Below the pieces are notes generated by a model that worked only from the letters and a program-made list of their open reading frames with translations, made no database searches and was not told where the DNA came from. Shown piece after piece: positions 25,995 through 38,419 of a DNA stretch of 64,000 bases (positions are counted from its first letter, which is position 1; every line of letters starts with the position of its first letter). This stretch comes from Zonotrichia leucophrys gambelii (taxonomy: Eukaryota; Chordata; Aves; Passeriformes; Passerellidae). The stretch spans positions 39,966,729 through 40,030,728 of the forward strand of contig NC_088169.1 in the NCBI RefSeq assembly GCF_028769735.1. Direction: 5' to 3'. A program made the translations under genes and the position numbers.

Positions 25995-26119
25995 CTTGCC
26001 TAATCGCTGATGTTCTTCAAAAGCAGAAATCAGTTCTTGTGCCCACTTTATTTTTTCAGGGCTTGGAGAGAACTGTTCCTGGACAACAGCAATTTGGTTG
26101 GGGTGAATCACCTGCTTAC
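25995..26119 (-). CDS. CLYBL: CLYBL internal coding exon (probably exon 7), 125 bp
   Basis: The exon starts with two bases finishing the Gly codon of T-G-K and then encodes KQVIHPNQIAVVQ and EQFSPSPEKIKWAQELI, ending Q-R-L-G-K in phase 0. KQVIHPNQI is a hallmark of CitE-like lyases. The 41 complete codons equal the human count with about five substitutions. The borders are CTTTGTAG at the acceptor and AAG then GTAAAT at the donor. A reader using only ORFs would extend it through the intron on both sides; those extra residues are not exonic. Confidence 0.97.
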
Positions 26120-29100
26120 CTACAAAGAAGATTAATAACACCAGAATCATGCATCGACAAACAGATGTTCAAGCAAAATGTTCCAACCACTTGAGGCTCT
26201 CATATGCCTTGCAGACTTTCTTGCTCTCTAACTAATTATTTTACTTGGTTTATTTTATTTTTAAAACTGGGAAACAGGCAGATAGCTTTTTGGCAGATTA
26301 TTTTAAAAGTAAGAATACCTTGTGCTATGCTTGCATTCAATATAGTTTGAAAGAATCCAAGATTGTTTCTCCTCCCTCCCCATTTTGATCCATACATCTT
26401 CCCTCAGGAATTTCAGGTGCAGTTGCTTGTCTTGGGCAATCAATAACAATTAAGTGTGATGCATCTCTGAATTTGACTATGTAAATAACAGCTCCAGCCA
26501 CTCTTAAATAAGTTGTATTAAAGTGTGCTCAGAAAATGAATTCTGAAGAAGATGGCAAGAGATCTGTCGGGCAGAAAAGTTACCAGTACCCTAAGGATCA
26601 TTCCCTAAATTCTCAGTATTGGCTTATAATCATATAATCCCCAACGTTGTTTAAACTGTTGTTGCTGCAATTATTGGTAGTTGCAGGTAGGCTGCAATAT
26701 TTATTTAGTCACTGGTATAGCAAACAACCACCAGCAGTGCCCTGAGGCTTTATGAAACAGGTTTTTTAATCCTTTCTTGTATAAACATAAGTTAAGAAAA
26801 TAAAAATAGATGTTGTCTTTTTCACTAGAGATTTTCAAACGTGAATAGACAGCCACATAATCCCTTTTAATCTGTGATTGAATTTAGCTTCCTTAAAACA
26901 AATACACGTCTAATTTGTTTGACACTTTAAAAAGTGCGGCGTTCGGCGTTATTAGTTCATTTCTATGGGAATTTCACAGACCGGTGGGATCTCTGTGGTT
27001 TGCTTTTAAGGTGCCCTAATAAAGGGAGGCTGCCGTAACTCCCAGCTTCCTTCCTTCGGAGGAAACAACTCTCCTCGGTGCCAGAAAACAAAACTAGGCA
27101 GAGGGGTGAGCCTGATGCTGCAAAGCTGCCAGCGAGTGAGCAGTGCCCTGCACGCCGAGGCTCCCACAGCCCCGCCGCCGCTGCCTCTTGTGCCAGCGAG
27201 AGTTTTGCACTTTGCCAGGACAAGCTGGAAGTGTCAGGACCCAAGGAAGTTCCCTGCACAACGGGGTCTGCTCCCTGTCCCTACTGCCATTAGGCCAGAT
27301 GGACTTTAGGAACCAGCCCATCCCTGCATCTGAGAAGTCTCACGCCTGAGCGCAGGAATGCACCTATTTTCCATGAAATAACCACTGCAAAAATCCCTGG
27401 ATTGTTTTCATCAGGCTGCAGTGGGTCTGAGTGATAACCTGGAGTACAAAGAAACTCTACTTAATTAAATGAGCAAAGAAATAGTAGTGCTGTGGTGTTG
27501 CTACATTCCTTTGCTGAAATGCCACAAGTAGCTCAATTTTACTTCTTCTTGAACAACTTTTAGTTTATGATTTTACAGGCATGCAAATATTAGTTTGAAA
27601 TTTTAATATCACAACTATTTTAAAAATACCTTAAATATTGGTAAAAATTTAAACCCCATTAAGAACCATAATTTTTGAAAGAAATGACACAAATAATTTT
27701 TTTAAACTAATGTGTTTTATCTTAAGTTTACCCAGAAGTTTTTCAGTGATATTAATAAAATGTCATAATTAATAAAATGTCACAATAAAAGCTGATGATG
27801 TTCCTTATTTGTAATACAACAAATTCTCCATAGCTAAACCATTAATTCCAAAATTGAAGTGTGTACAACAATTTCTTAAAAAATCCTCTGGAGCTTAACT
27901 ATTAAAAAAAAATGTTGAGTATATTTTAAATTATATTTGAAGTCAATCTCTAATTATAACAAAATTTAAATTTGTATTAAAAATACACATATATGACTTT
28001 TTAAAAGTGTAAAACATTTCTGTAAAAAGACTTGCTTTTGATAAAGATACCTATATTAGTAAACTATGCTTTTGTCATTAAAACACAGCTGAACAATTTA
28101 GGAAGAATATAATCAAACTTTTGATTTATAGCACTTGGTTGATTTTTGTCACAGACTACCTATTCAAATAACTGTATTGCAGACATAATGCCATGGAGGA
28201 ACAAAGTAAATATTTTAAACAGAATTGTTGTTATTGACAAGTTACTGAGAGAGTGCAAAATTGGAAGACATTAAAATTTATGACCACGAAATCCTTTTTA
28301 CAGTACCACTTGATATATTGTGTTTTAAATCAATACTTGTCAAGTCTTTTAGGTAACTGTATGACGGTGTCATTTTAGTCTCCTACAAAAGACTGAAAAG
28401 GAGAGGACACCTAGACTGTTTCGTATTTATATCTGCTCTCTCAGCATGTAGCACAGGACTTTTTATAATGACTAGGTCAGGTGTTAAAGCTTATGGCAAG
28501 GTTTACCTTATTTTTTACACAAACATTCCTAAAATCTATGCCCATTTATATAGGCAACGCACTGATTTAAAGTCCACGGGTAATGCTAGTGTAAAACATC
28601 TTGATGGATGCCTATTTATAGATATATAAATTTTAAAATATATATAAATATTAAAGGACTATTAATTTGGATGGATTACATTTGAAAACATTTGATTTTA
28701 TGTTTATACACTCACTGAAGGAAAACCAGGCTGATTTTAACATAATTGGAAAAGAAAAAAAAATTTGGCTGCAATAATAGTGAATATTATTCAGTGAGGT
28801 CTGCAATAATATTTAAATACCTGGTAAATTCTTCATTATATTATTTTGCTTGTTTAATCTTGAGGGAAGCTATTTGATTACATTAAGGGCAATTTTACTG
28901 GCCTAATATGGGGACATCTAAGGACATACAACTTAGCTAAATATTTTGGATTTGCATTGCTTTTGAGAGTGGTGAGTTCAGCCCTGTTCGTGCAAATAAA
29001 TGAATTGTTCTCCAGCTATGAGAGCAATTTGCAAGACTCAGTTAATTTCAGTTCTCTTGATTTCAATGATTTTGATTGTTTATTAAAAAGTAACAGGGAG

Positions 29101-31206
29101 GGATCTTATATTTAAAAATTAGAAGAATTGCACATTTTGAATTTGCTAATAGGTTGACATTTCAGTACTTTTACATTATCAGAGGATTGTCAGTGGCAAA
29201 TGCGATGTGCGTACTTCTGCTTTATACAAAGTCATGGATTAAGCTGAGGCCCATTTGTAATTTTCTGTGATGAATGTGGAATTGGAAATCTTAAAATGTT
29301 TAAATTATATAGATTATGAAAAAAATACTTGCATAGATTTGGAAAAACATGATTTTTCTATCAGTTTTGAAATTAGATTTTATTTCAATCAAAAGAAGCA
29401 GGAAAGATTATAAAAATATTAGATAAACTGAGAGCAAAAAGCCAAAGAACAAGTGAAATATTTTAGATTGACCTAAAATATTTTTTTTCTTTTTTCAGAG
29501 GAAAAGGAAAAATACTGTTTTGTTTCAGCTCAAACAGATTTTAATTTTTTTCCCCCACCAAATCCGTAGAATCAGTATTGACCCATCTGTAATTACAGTT
29601 GGACTGATTGTCAGGTTGTTTGCTGAATTTTAGAAATGTGTCAATGATAGTTGCAGAAAGGCAGGAGGCAAAGGGCAGGTGCAGTGAGAGCACCTTAATA
29701 AAATCTGTACTTTACACAGATCCTTACTCCTTGTATGGAAAGGCAAGTATGACACGTACAGCTAAGACAGAAAGTAATTTTACACCCTAAATTGCTGTGT
29801 GACCTTTTCATTTGTCTTCTGTCTGGACCCTGTTCTAGGGTCAGGCAACTTCCACCATAAAGTCACTGGAGTCCAAATCACCATCAGCATTGGTTATGCT
29901 GAACATTTGTAAATTTCCTAAACTGACAGCCTCAGTTAAGTACTTAAATGTGCATTAAGCATTCAAAAAGAGTGCTCTCAAAGGGTCTAGGCACCTGCAA
30001 GTCCATCTTCTGTCAACAGGAGGTTCAGATGTTTATGTTTTTTCAAAAATGAAGCCTTTCCTTAAACTAGGAAATATTGGTTGAGACTAGGTAGCCGTCA
30101 GCAGGTGCTACCATTCAGCAGCTCTATTATTTTCCCAACTTCAAAGGCAGCCGAGGGACGGGTGGAAGTCCACACGGCCGTGGATAATGTGGCTGTGAGG
30201 AGCTAACAATTTCACCTCCAAAACAAGACTTAGGCTTGCAAATGTCAAAGCTCAACAGACAGTAAAGCAGAACTTGTGCTGAAAAGCATTGATTGCTATT
30301 CTTTTACTGGTATGCCAAGGGCACTTAAAATTGCACTTATTTTTTCGTTTGGTGCTTTAAGATGTTATATACAGCTAACTGTGAAACTAGAGTTTGCTAG
30401 GTGGCATTGCTAGCACCCACGCTTTTGGTAACAGAAACCTAAGGGATATTCTCATTTGCGTATCCTGGATAGTGGTCAAAGAAAAATAATGTGGTGTTCG
30501 TCCTGCGTGTTAGAATTCTCTCATGCATGTGTCGAATGGCTGCTTTCTATTGCAGCCCCCGGTCTTTGGTGGCTGCACTGTCCCAAAGAGGTGTCCGAGT
30601 GACCTGGTTCACCAATCACAGGGTGACAGGCTGCATTACAGCACTGTGGGGCAAGGAGCCTGCTGCTCTTGCTGTCTGCCAATACCTGTAGGTGTCACCA
30701 GCACTTACTAGGGAGAAAGCCAGGAGACTACAAAGAAACCAAAGAAAACAATAAGAAAATAACTTTCCCCTAGCAGCTAGCATATGAGATTTACTTCTCT
30801 CTTTTTTTTTTTTCTTTGCCTAAAAAGTATTTTTAAACTGCTGCTGTTGTTCAAACAAAGAGAAAGGGCTCCAGGTGTGGAGGAGGCATGGCAGAGTACA
30901 GTATTGCGTTTCCTGTGCTCTGGGAAGGGAGGAATCACTGCACAGCCTCTACCCCAACTTCTCTTCAAAACCAGTCACACGCTTCATGGCAGACAGTTTC
31001 AAAAAGCAGCCTGTGATTTTTTAGGCAAAATTTCCAGCCACAATTTTTAAGATAGTAATAAACATAGAAGAGCTTGATATCAATGAGTTTTTCAATAAGT
31101 GCCCTGAAACAAAAATCAAGCTATTTGTCCAGGTGACAGTAAACATAGCAACCTATTTAAAATGAGCAAGGTCCGCGTTCTTTTGAGGCATCGGCAAAAG
31201 TCGTAC
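26120..31206 (-). other. CLYBL: CLYBL intron (about 5.1 kb)
   Basis: Bounded by ACGG/GTACGA and CTTTGTAG/GT. A GC-richer patch lies at 27.0-27.35 kb and a pronounced AT-rich valley spans about 27.5-29.6 kb. A 17-bp near-duplicate containing AATAAAATGTCA lies around 27753-27790. No gene was recognised. Confidence 0.9.
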
Positions 31207-31374
31207 CCGTGAATCCCATGGAGGCGCCTTCCCTCGATTGCCTGCGGAGCCCATCTTCATCATGGAAATCAATGTAAACAAGGTCTATTGCTTGAAGGCC
31301 AAATGCCTTTGCTGTGACTATGATTTTTTGCCTGGCGTATAGAATATCGTGAGTTTCCTTACTGCTTGTTGCAC
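31207..31374 (-). CDS. CLYBL: CLYBL internal coding exon (probably exon 6), 168 bp
   Basis: The exon begins with two bases completing a Gly codon, then A-T-S-S-K-E-T-H, and ends M-G-F-T plus the first base of the next Gly. The 55 full codons match human one for one, with conserved ILYARQKI, AKAFGLQAIDLVYIDF and RQSREGA. The borders are TTTTCTCAG at the acceptor and ACGG then GTACGA at the donor. This exon contains the residue equivalent to human Arg259, where a common nonsense allele exists; here the codon (31232-31234 on the minus strand) is AGG. The exon has noticeably more CpG than the surrounding intron. Confidence 0.96.
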
Positions 31375-32754
31375 CTGAGAAAATAATGAGAACAAAGAAA
31401 AGCTGACAAGAGTGTTTCAAACCTTTCTGTTTTAAATATTTCTTATGCTAAAAAAGAAAAAGGGGAAAATTTGAGATTATATTTAACTGATTTAGAAAAT
31501 AGAAGAGGGATGCAAAGCTATACAGTAGAGTCAAAATTATACTCTTCTGAGGAAAAAAGATGCTTTAGCAAAAATAAAAATAACATCCCTCTAAACACTA
31601 GCTTATAAATTCAGATTTTGATTTAGTTTAAATCAGAATTTGAAAGCCTGAAGTCAGTGGAAGCTTTGTCTGGTAAGGACTGCTGACTTGGCTAAAATGA
31701 AAGTAATTATTAGATTTTGCTATTTACTGAATGTACAGTGAGAAGCATTACAGCAAGAGAAGCTTTACAGAAATTGATATACTGGGTCCAACTAAATGGT
31801 TAAAAAATTCACACTGAGAATAGAATTGCACTTTCCTTGGTTCTGATTCTTGTCACAACTGATGTCCTAAGCTGAATATTTAAGCTTTAGTATTTGAATG
31901 AAAAATTGATGGTAGATGACTTCTGAGAAGAAGCAAAAGTATTCATGAGACTTCATGCGCTCACAGGCTACCAGCTAAGCAATGTACTCATGTGAAGGCT
32001 AGTGGGAAAAAAATAATAACAATAATAACCATAAGGTTACTATTTAGATAGAGATTTTCAGTCTGTAAGGAATATTTTAGTAAAGCAATGCTGATTTTTA
32101 CATCAACATACTTATTTTTAATGTAGAAGTTCATAGCTCTGGGCTTTTGTCTTTAAATTAAATCAGAACCTAAGTGCCCTCTTAGAAAATAAATAGTGAA
32201 GCACTTTTTAATTTTTAGGAAGACTAGTAGTGCTTTCATTTGAATATGTGGTTGTATTGACATGTGACAACTTTAAAATAAATTTATGAAAGCAAAATGT
32301 AGCAGGAGAGTGTGCTTGATGTTAAAAGCTTGAGTGACAGTTGTATGTAAAGAAGTGGTGAAGCGAACACCAGAATTTTAGGACTTTCAAATGTAGTTAT
32401 AAAAAGCATGTGAATGTTGCTTATGCATACAATATTTTAAAATTATTTCAGTGACTCAACAGGGTGAGGGTTTATTTTGTTTGTCTGTTTTGGGTTTTTT
32501 TTGGTGTTTTTTTAAAATTAACTTCTGGTACTGACTGGCAGTACAAGGAAGTCTCAGTGCCCTGTAGCACAAGGACCATGTTTTGAATTGCCAGTGGTAC
32601 ATTCTGCACTGAAAAGAAATTAAGGAGTAAAATGAAAACATAAAATGCAGACTCAAGTAAGTTATTACTTTACTTATTGCTGTCAGAAATTTCACAGGCT
32701 TCTCCAAAACAAATGCCATACATAAACATTTATAATAAAGAGGCAAGTAACAAC
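31375..32754 (-). other. CLYBL: CLYBL intron (about 1.4 kb)
   Basis: Bounded by ATAG/GTTGTT and TTTCTCAG/GT. The sequence is AT-rich with no recognised element. The weak donor is noted as a finding. Confidence 0.9.
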
Positions 32755-32848
32755 CTATGCTGGCACGGAAATCCTCTCCTCCAAAGACAACTGCATCCAA
32801 ATGAAAGCCAGCCTGGGATCCTGTTCTGAGTGCTTCTTCACAGACAGC
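32755..32848 (-). CDS. CLYBL: CLYBL internal coding exon (probably exon 5), 94 bp
   Basis: The exon has 31 whole codons plus one base, starting A-V-C-E-E-A-L and ending F-R-A-S-I with the first G of a Gly codon. It includes D-A-V-V-F-G-G-E-D-F-R, whose Asp is the second Mg2+-binding carboxylate of the family. The acceptor is CATTTGAAG. The donor is ATAG then GTTGTT, a poor match to the GTRAGT consensus, yet it is the only position that joins in frame to the next exon and reproduces S-I-G-A-T-S-S. Residues before the metal motif (R-T-G-S-Q-A-G-F-H) differ from human at several sites, a normal level for a surface helix. Confidence 0.95.
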
Positions 32849-34603
32849 CTTCAAATGAGAACAGAGCATTAATGTCTACAGAAATGCAGGATGCAGAGAG
32901 ACTACAGAGGCTGTTACAGCAACCCAGCGTCACCAAAATCCTTCCGAGAATATTGCTCCTATTAAGCAAAGCCGCTGTAGGTGCTCGACAATGCACAGTG
33001 CTTTAAAATGACTCAGCAAAAGAAAAAAGTATTTTGCTTTCCCTAAGCATCCAGATAGCAAATACTGGACATCCATAACAGGTTCCCCACCTTCTGGTTT
33101 ACATTATGCCCCAGGTGTTACTGTGACCACTACTTCAGACATTTATGTAGCAATATGAAACAAAACATTTGGCAAATATTGCTTAACAACAAACAAAAAG
33201 TATTATATTTGATTAGTTTGACAAGCAATATATCTGCATGAGAAACTGAAATAAAGATCAGAAACTCTTTTATGAAATAAATAATATTAATGGTTTACAG
33301 TTATTACAAGTTCCTTACAAGACAGAAGATTTGCCACTTTAAAGTGTCCATCTACATATAACTAAAAATAAGCTAAGGAAGTTAAAAATGCAACAAGTGC
33401 TGCAGAAAAACACTAAAATAAAAGTAAATTTTCTGCTGTAGCTTTTTTCATGAGGAGAGTAGTATTACTATTTTATATCAGTGTTTGGATAATATTAGTA
33501 TCTTTTAAGGCTAAGGTACATGGAGAGAGACATGTAATTACCAGCTCTACTAACGGGCGTTCTTCTGTAGCAGCTGGTGGGACACAGAATCATTCTGTAA
33601 CAGAGTGTGCTTTAAAAGGGAACTCTCCTGCCAGCATCAGCAACTGCAACATTAAACCTCCACTATAAAATACTGTAGGTGAAGAAAAACCTCAATGGTT
33701 TAATAAATGATCTAATTCTGTGTTTGCACACTGGACAGGAACATGTCCATTTGGTTATGGCTTTATCGTGCTCGCACATAGGTGAGTGTGTGCTGTAAGA
33801 TAAATGGCTGTATCAAACGACCAGGCTGCCTGTGAGGTACTTCTGGAGGTACTTCTGATCTGTGTGTCCTCAGCTGGTCTGAAACTTTTCCCTTAGAGCT
33901 TGGGAGGGGAATGCGGAGTTCCTTGTGCATGCACGAGCTCTTCTGTTTCATTACCATGTTTCCTTGACATTCTGAAAAGCCTGGACTCAATAGGAAGGTC
34001 TGGGGAGGGGTTTGTATTGAAATGAAATTAATAAATTAGATTTGATCTAAAATTACCCTAAAAATAAGCATGTTCTTCAGGTATTTTCAGTGTTAATTCT
34101 GTGTCTAATCTTAGCATTAAACACTCCATCATACAGACAAAGACATGACAACATGGAATTTGATTGTAATGTTATTAGTAGAAACCATTATAAAGAAGCA
34201 AGTTTAGCAATAGTGAGGTGATAATTAACTCTTATTTCAAACTAAGTGTTACACAAAAGTTGTGTCTGACAGCTACTAAATAGCCTGAAACACTGAGTAT
34301 TCCAAATCTTTGGAGAGACCTTTTCCACTCCAAATGTGTTCAAAACAGTACCAATGAATGAAGAGAGGTTTTGATATTTGTTGTGGACTGTCTGGAGCTG
34401 TTCTGTCACTGGAATACTTTGAATTTATGAAGGCCTTTACAATACAAACATCAGAGTTCAATGTGCAAATGTTTTTGGGGATTGAACAATACGTTTTGTA
34501 TTTTTTAACCTCTTTTCCTTGGTGAAATCACGGAGAGACTGAGTATTCTCCTTATCCTAGTTTGCTGAGATGGCAAAATATGAACACTTCAAGACTTTCT
34601 TAC
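32849..34603 (-). other. CLYBL: CLYBL intron (about 1.75 kb)
   Basis: Bounded by AAG/GTAAGA and TTTGAAG/GCT. It holds a short 11-bp direct duplication (GAGGTACTTCT) near 33834-33856 and otherwise nothing I recognise. Confidence 0.9.
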
Positions 34604-34705
34604 CTTAAAATTGAGCAAGCCCATTGCAGTTTCCACAAAGGGGATAAAATTCATTGGTTCTACAAGTGTTCGGCCTTTTAGGTGATGTAAGAATTTGTCT
34701 GAAAA
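34604..34705 (-). CDS. CLYBL: CLYBL internal coding exon (probably exon 4), 34 codons
   Basis: This phase-0 exon reads F-S-D-K-F-L-H-H-L-K-G-R at its start and ends M-G-L-L-N-F-K. The human counterpart has the same 34 residues with a few substitutions. It carries the motif IPFVETAMG; the Glu is one of the two carboxylates that bind the catalytic Mg2+ in this family. The donor is AAG then GTAAGA, a strong site. The acceptor was placed at GTTTTAG, because using the AG eight bases upstream would bring a TAG stop into the frame after the preceding Trp codon, while this choice restores W-F-S-D-K as in human W-F-A-D-K. Confidence 0.95.
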
Positions 34706-37700
34706 CTAAAACTACACAGAATGAGCTATCAGAGGCAAAGAAAGAACAGTCTACATGTATACACAACATGGCAAATATTCACCTTACTGTAACAAACACC
34801 TCTCCCCACCCCAAAACCTGATAACTAAAAAAATTAGAACAGCTTATAACAAGGCCTGTGATCTGAAACAGCAACATTCCCATACATTTCTAAATTTGGA
34901 GGCTGGTTTGCAAGGAAAAAAAAAATTAAAAAAAAAATCCAATCTTAGCACCTCTCACCCTGGCTTAGTGAAATGCAAATCCGTGGGCTGTGGAAAACAA
35001 TGAAGTGCTGCTGTACCTGAGGTCCGGTTTTGTTTCAGGTCCAGCACTGCCATCACTGGAAGCGCTCCCCAGCCTTCTAAGTGGCATCCGTATTATTCAT
35101 TACGGCACCGTTACCCTTTTGTTCAATAGGCTTTTCTTCATAATTTTTTAGCTTACCTAGGAAGGCCTTAAAAAGGAAGTTTAATTCTTTGAAGACCAAA
35201 GCTTGCCAATTTTTTCCATGAGACCAGTTCACAGCTAGCTCTGAGCTGCCAGTGGGGTAGCCCAAATTCCAAAATCTATCATCTGGAAACATACAAAAGC
35301 TCTTGCACAGATTTTTCCCCTTTCAAAAGAGAAAAAAAAAAAAAAAAAAAAAGGAGGGGGGAAAACCTTCAGCCCTATATTGTAAATGTCTTATGTCTAT
35401 CCAGATCGAGTAATTTGCGTCAAGATAAACATATTTCAGGTACTGCAAAAATGTTAGTAAATAAAGACAAAAATCACATATGCATATATTTTAAATTTAA
35501 GGAATATTCAACTATTAATGGATATCAAAGGAAAGGGAATTTTAATCATCTCTCCATTCAGTCTCAGTTGGGTAAATCATATCTAAGAGATTTGCATAAA
35601 TATAAACCATCAAAGACTTTTCATCTTCAAAGGGGGTTTCAAGACCCTATAAGCTTTGTACTGTAATCATCGCAGGTCACAACCCTGCAGGAATAAGGCT
35701 GCTATGGCAACATAAAAAACTAATGCTTAAGGCTTAGCATAATATTCTGACTAATAGAAAGGAAACTCATTTTAAAAGCTGGCAGCCTATTTACCAGAAG
35801 CTGGATTAGAGGTGTTATTTCCCCTTTTAGCTTCCCCCCACCACCCCTCCCCAAAAGAAGGAAAATCTAATCACCCAGATCTTGAAAAAAAAAAAAGCTT
35901 TCCAGCAATTTGCAGTAACTTTACAATTAGGCCAAAATAAATCACAGCTTTCTCCGGTGAAGAATTCTGCCCTCCCATCTCTGCTCTGCATCATCACCAT
36001 GGCCCTCCTGATAACTTTTCTTTAGTGAAGAGGATTCCACTCAAAAATGTGCAAGGAGAAAAAAAAATCATTTCTCTCTGTACAGTATGGCAGGTTACTA
36101 CAGTGACAGAAAACAGTAAAGTTCACCCAGGCAAATGCAGAAAATGAGGTAATATAATGGTATCAGTATATCTTCTTAAGACTCTTACCTGGTTTTAATT
36201 TTTTTAAGAAGAAAAAAAATGTTATTGTGTGTATATTTTAGGTGCAAGTTTAAGAGCAGAATTCTTGTTTTATTTTATATATTTTAAAAGTCACACTCCT
36301 GGAATTTTTGCTATCTTTTGTTTTGAAGGTAAAGCAAAAAAAAAAAAGAGCACATTTAATTAAATATTGCCTCCCTTCCTTTCCCTTGTAAAAGATTTGC
36401 AATAAGCACCAATACAAAAGGTAACGAGTGGAGAAGTTTCAATTAATTTTTTTTTTTCAAAAGGAGACGATTAAATGTTTCCGGCCCGGTAAAGTGTTCA
36501 TTTCAGGGAGAAAGGGAAAAAAAAAAGAAGAAGGCGGAGGAAAAAAAAACCCACAAAGCTTGGGGAGGGGATGAAGTAGCAAGGCCTCAGCAATTCTTTC
36601 AATTCCAGTGCACACCCAATAGTGTGTCGGGAAGAATGCACACTGGTCGGGATTTGTGGGAGAATTGTCCCGCCACAAAGGAGGGAGAGTTACGCTTGTT
36701 ATAGTCCAATAAGCCATGCCAGTCAAACAAGTACCCACACTAGGGACAAAAGGAAAGCAAGAGATTCTCACACAAAAGAAAACAAGTAAGCCCATCTTTT
36801 AGTTGTGCATCAGCCTCCAGGTTTTCTGCTGCACATAAATAAAAATGAAGGGGGGGAGCGGGTGTGCGTGGGGGGAGAGAAACAGCTTCTGGGAGGCTGA
36901 AAAATCATGCTGGACTGAATTTTTTGAGGATTGGGAAAAGAAGGCAGCGGTGTTAGGCAGAGTATGTTCTTTGTGTGCAAAGGTTGGGCAAAGGGAGAGC
37001 GAAGCAAAAGAAGGACAGTGATGCAGAAGCTTCTGGGGTTGGCTTGTTTTCCATGATGGAAATAAAAGTTAGCCAGAGGGAAGGTGGAAGAGGATGAGGT
37101 GACAAAGAGCCCTGGCATCCCATCTCCCTGCAAAACCTACTTGGTGGCAGCAAGGGCTCTGCCATTTTGGTATCATGAATATTCATCACTGACAAGTTCT
37201 GTCTAACACTTACATGGCTGTAAACCCTGAGAGGTGCACTCTGGTTAATTTAATTACCCGTTGGTGGAAGGGGATGGAGAACCTTCCGTGGAGGCCAAAG
37301 GGGCAGCGCCACGGCATGGACAGGGCCTGTCCCACACCCGGTGACGGGGCTGAGCTCCGTGGTGTGCTCAGGCCCATCTCCATGGCCTGATCAAGGTTAG
37401 GTGCTGAGATTAAAATAGACCCTAATGCTCCTGCCTGCCTTTCATCACAGCTTGCACGCGTGCTAGCTGCTCAGCTAGCGGTTTGCAAAAATATGAAGTG
37501 AATAATTAAGCATTATTCCTTTACTGGTGTGTTACAGCAATAATGGTATATCGAAACAAGCATCCCTCTTTTTTGACAATTAAAACAATTATAGCATAAT
37601 TAGGCCTATTTCAAAGTTTTCTTAAGTAATTTGACATGCCAACCATTTACATTTCAGGTTTTTATTGGCTGAAAAGTCAGTTGTGAAACACAAACACACC

Positions 37701-38230
37701 TGTCAGCAATTAAAAAGGAAGAAGTAGAGAACTGTTCAGGAAATAATATCTGTGCTAATTAAAAACACTAGTTAAAAGCTTCCTGTTTGTTCCTCCAGTT
37801 GCCCCAAGGAGTGACCTTCCCCCCAACCCATTTTTTCATATGTTGCTAACATGGTTTTCCATCTCCTGCTTCCAATGCATGTAACTAAAGCTCTTGGACA
37901 GACAATAATTTTGCTTGTTAGGGTAGTCTGAGAAGAGTCAGGCACTTACCCTTCTACTTTTGATAATATATTCTGACAGCAGTATTGGTTCTTTGTCAGC
38001 CGTGGGAGAAATACACCTAGTTTTCTTTATAAACGTGTTCCATATTTGCTTTTTATACAGCACATCACACACACACATTTAAGTGGATGCACTGCCCAAT
38101 TACCTCAGCCAAGCAACAACATCATATGGCATTTTCAGCCTTCCTCTTAACTCACAGTCATTCCTCTCTGTGCCTGGGTGAACTTGGTCCAACAGCTTCA
38201 GTCAAAAGCTACTGTGTTTTTGGTACTCAC
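34706..38230 (-). other. CLYBL: CLYBL intron (about 3.5 kb)
   Basis: Bounded by TGG/GTGAGT and GTTTTAG/TTT. It contains a poly-A run at about 35329-35352, purine-rich G runs near 36847-36880, and a stretch at 37.15-37.78 kb dense in AATTA/TAAT motifs and palindromes that resembles a conserved non-coding element. No coding exon was seen. Confidence 0.9.
35329..35352. repeat. Poly-A homopolymer
   Basis: About 24 consecutive A followed by GGAGGGGGG, within a CLYBL intron. Confidence 0.9.
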
Positions 38231-38419
38231 CCATCTTATTTCCTCAACATTTTCAACCTTTGGCAGCATCATGCTTGAAGGCAGGGTCTTGGACTGCAAA
38301 AGCACCTCTAGATCTTCTTCTGCAAGGCCGCTGGACACGGAGTTTATCCTGACACACTTTTCACCATGGCCTAAGTCAAACTCTTCAAGGGTTTTCACGA
38401 TGTTCAGTCTTGCTTCTCT
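38231..38419 (-). CDS. CLYBL: CLYBL internal coding exon (probably exon 3), 63 codons
   Basis: This is the most 5' CLYBL exon in the window. It starts in phase 0 with codons for R-E-A-R-L and ends in phase 0 at E-E-I-R-W. The length is 63 codons, the same as the human segment N-E-A-R-L to E-E-I-Q-W. It contains the conserved stretches KCVRINSVSSGLAEEDLE and MLPKVE; the Arg of CVRINS is a conserved active-site residue of the CitE-like fold that contacts the acyl substrate. The donor is strong (TGG then GTGAGT). The acceptor is TAATGTAG with an unusually poor adjacent pyrimidine tract; a T/C-rich run lies about 20-45 bases further upstream. The borders were set by matching the protein and keeping the frame with the next exon. 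Confidence 0.96.
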
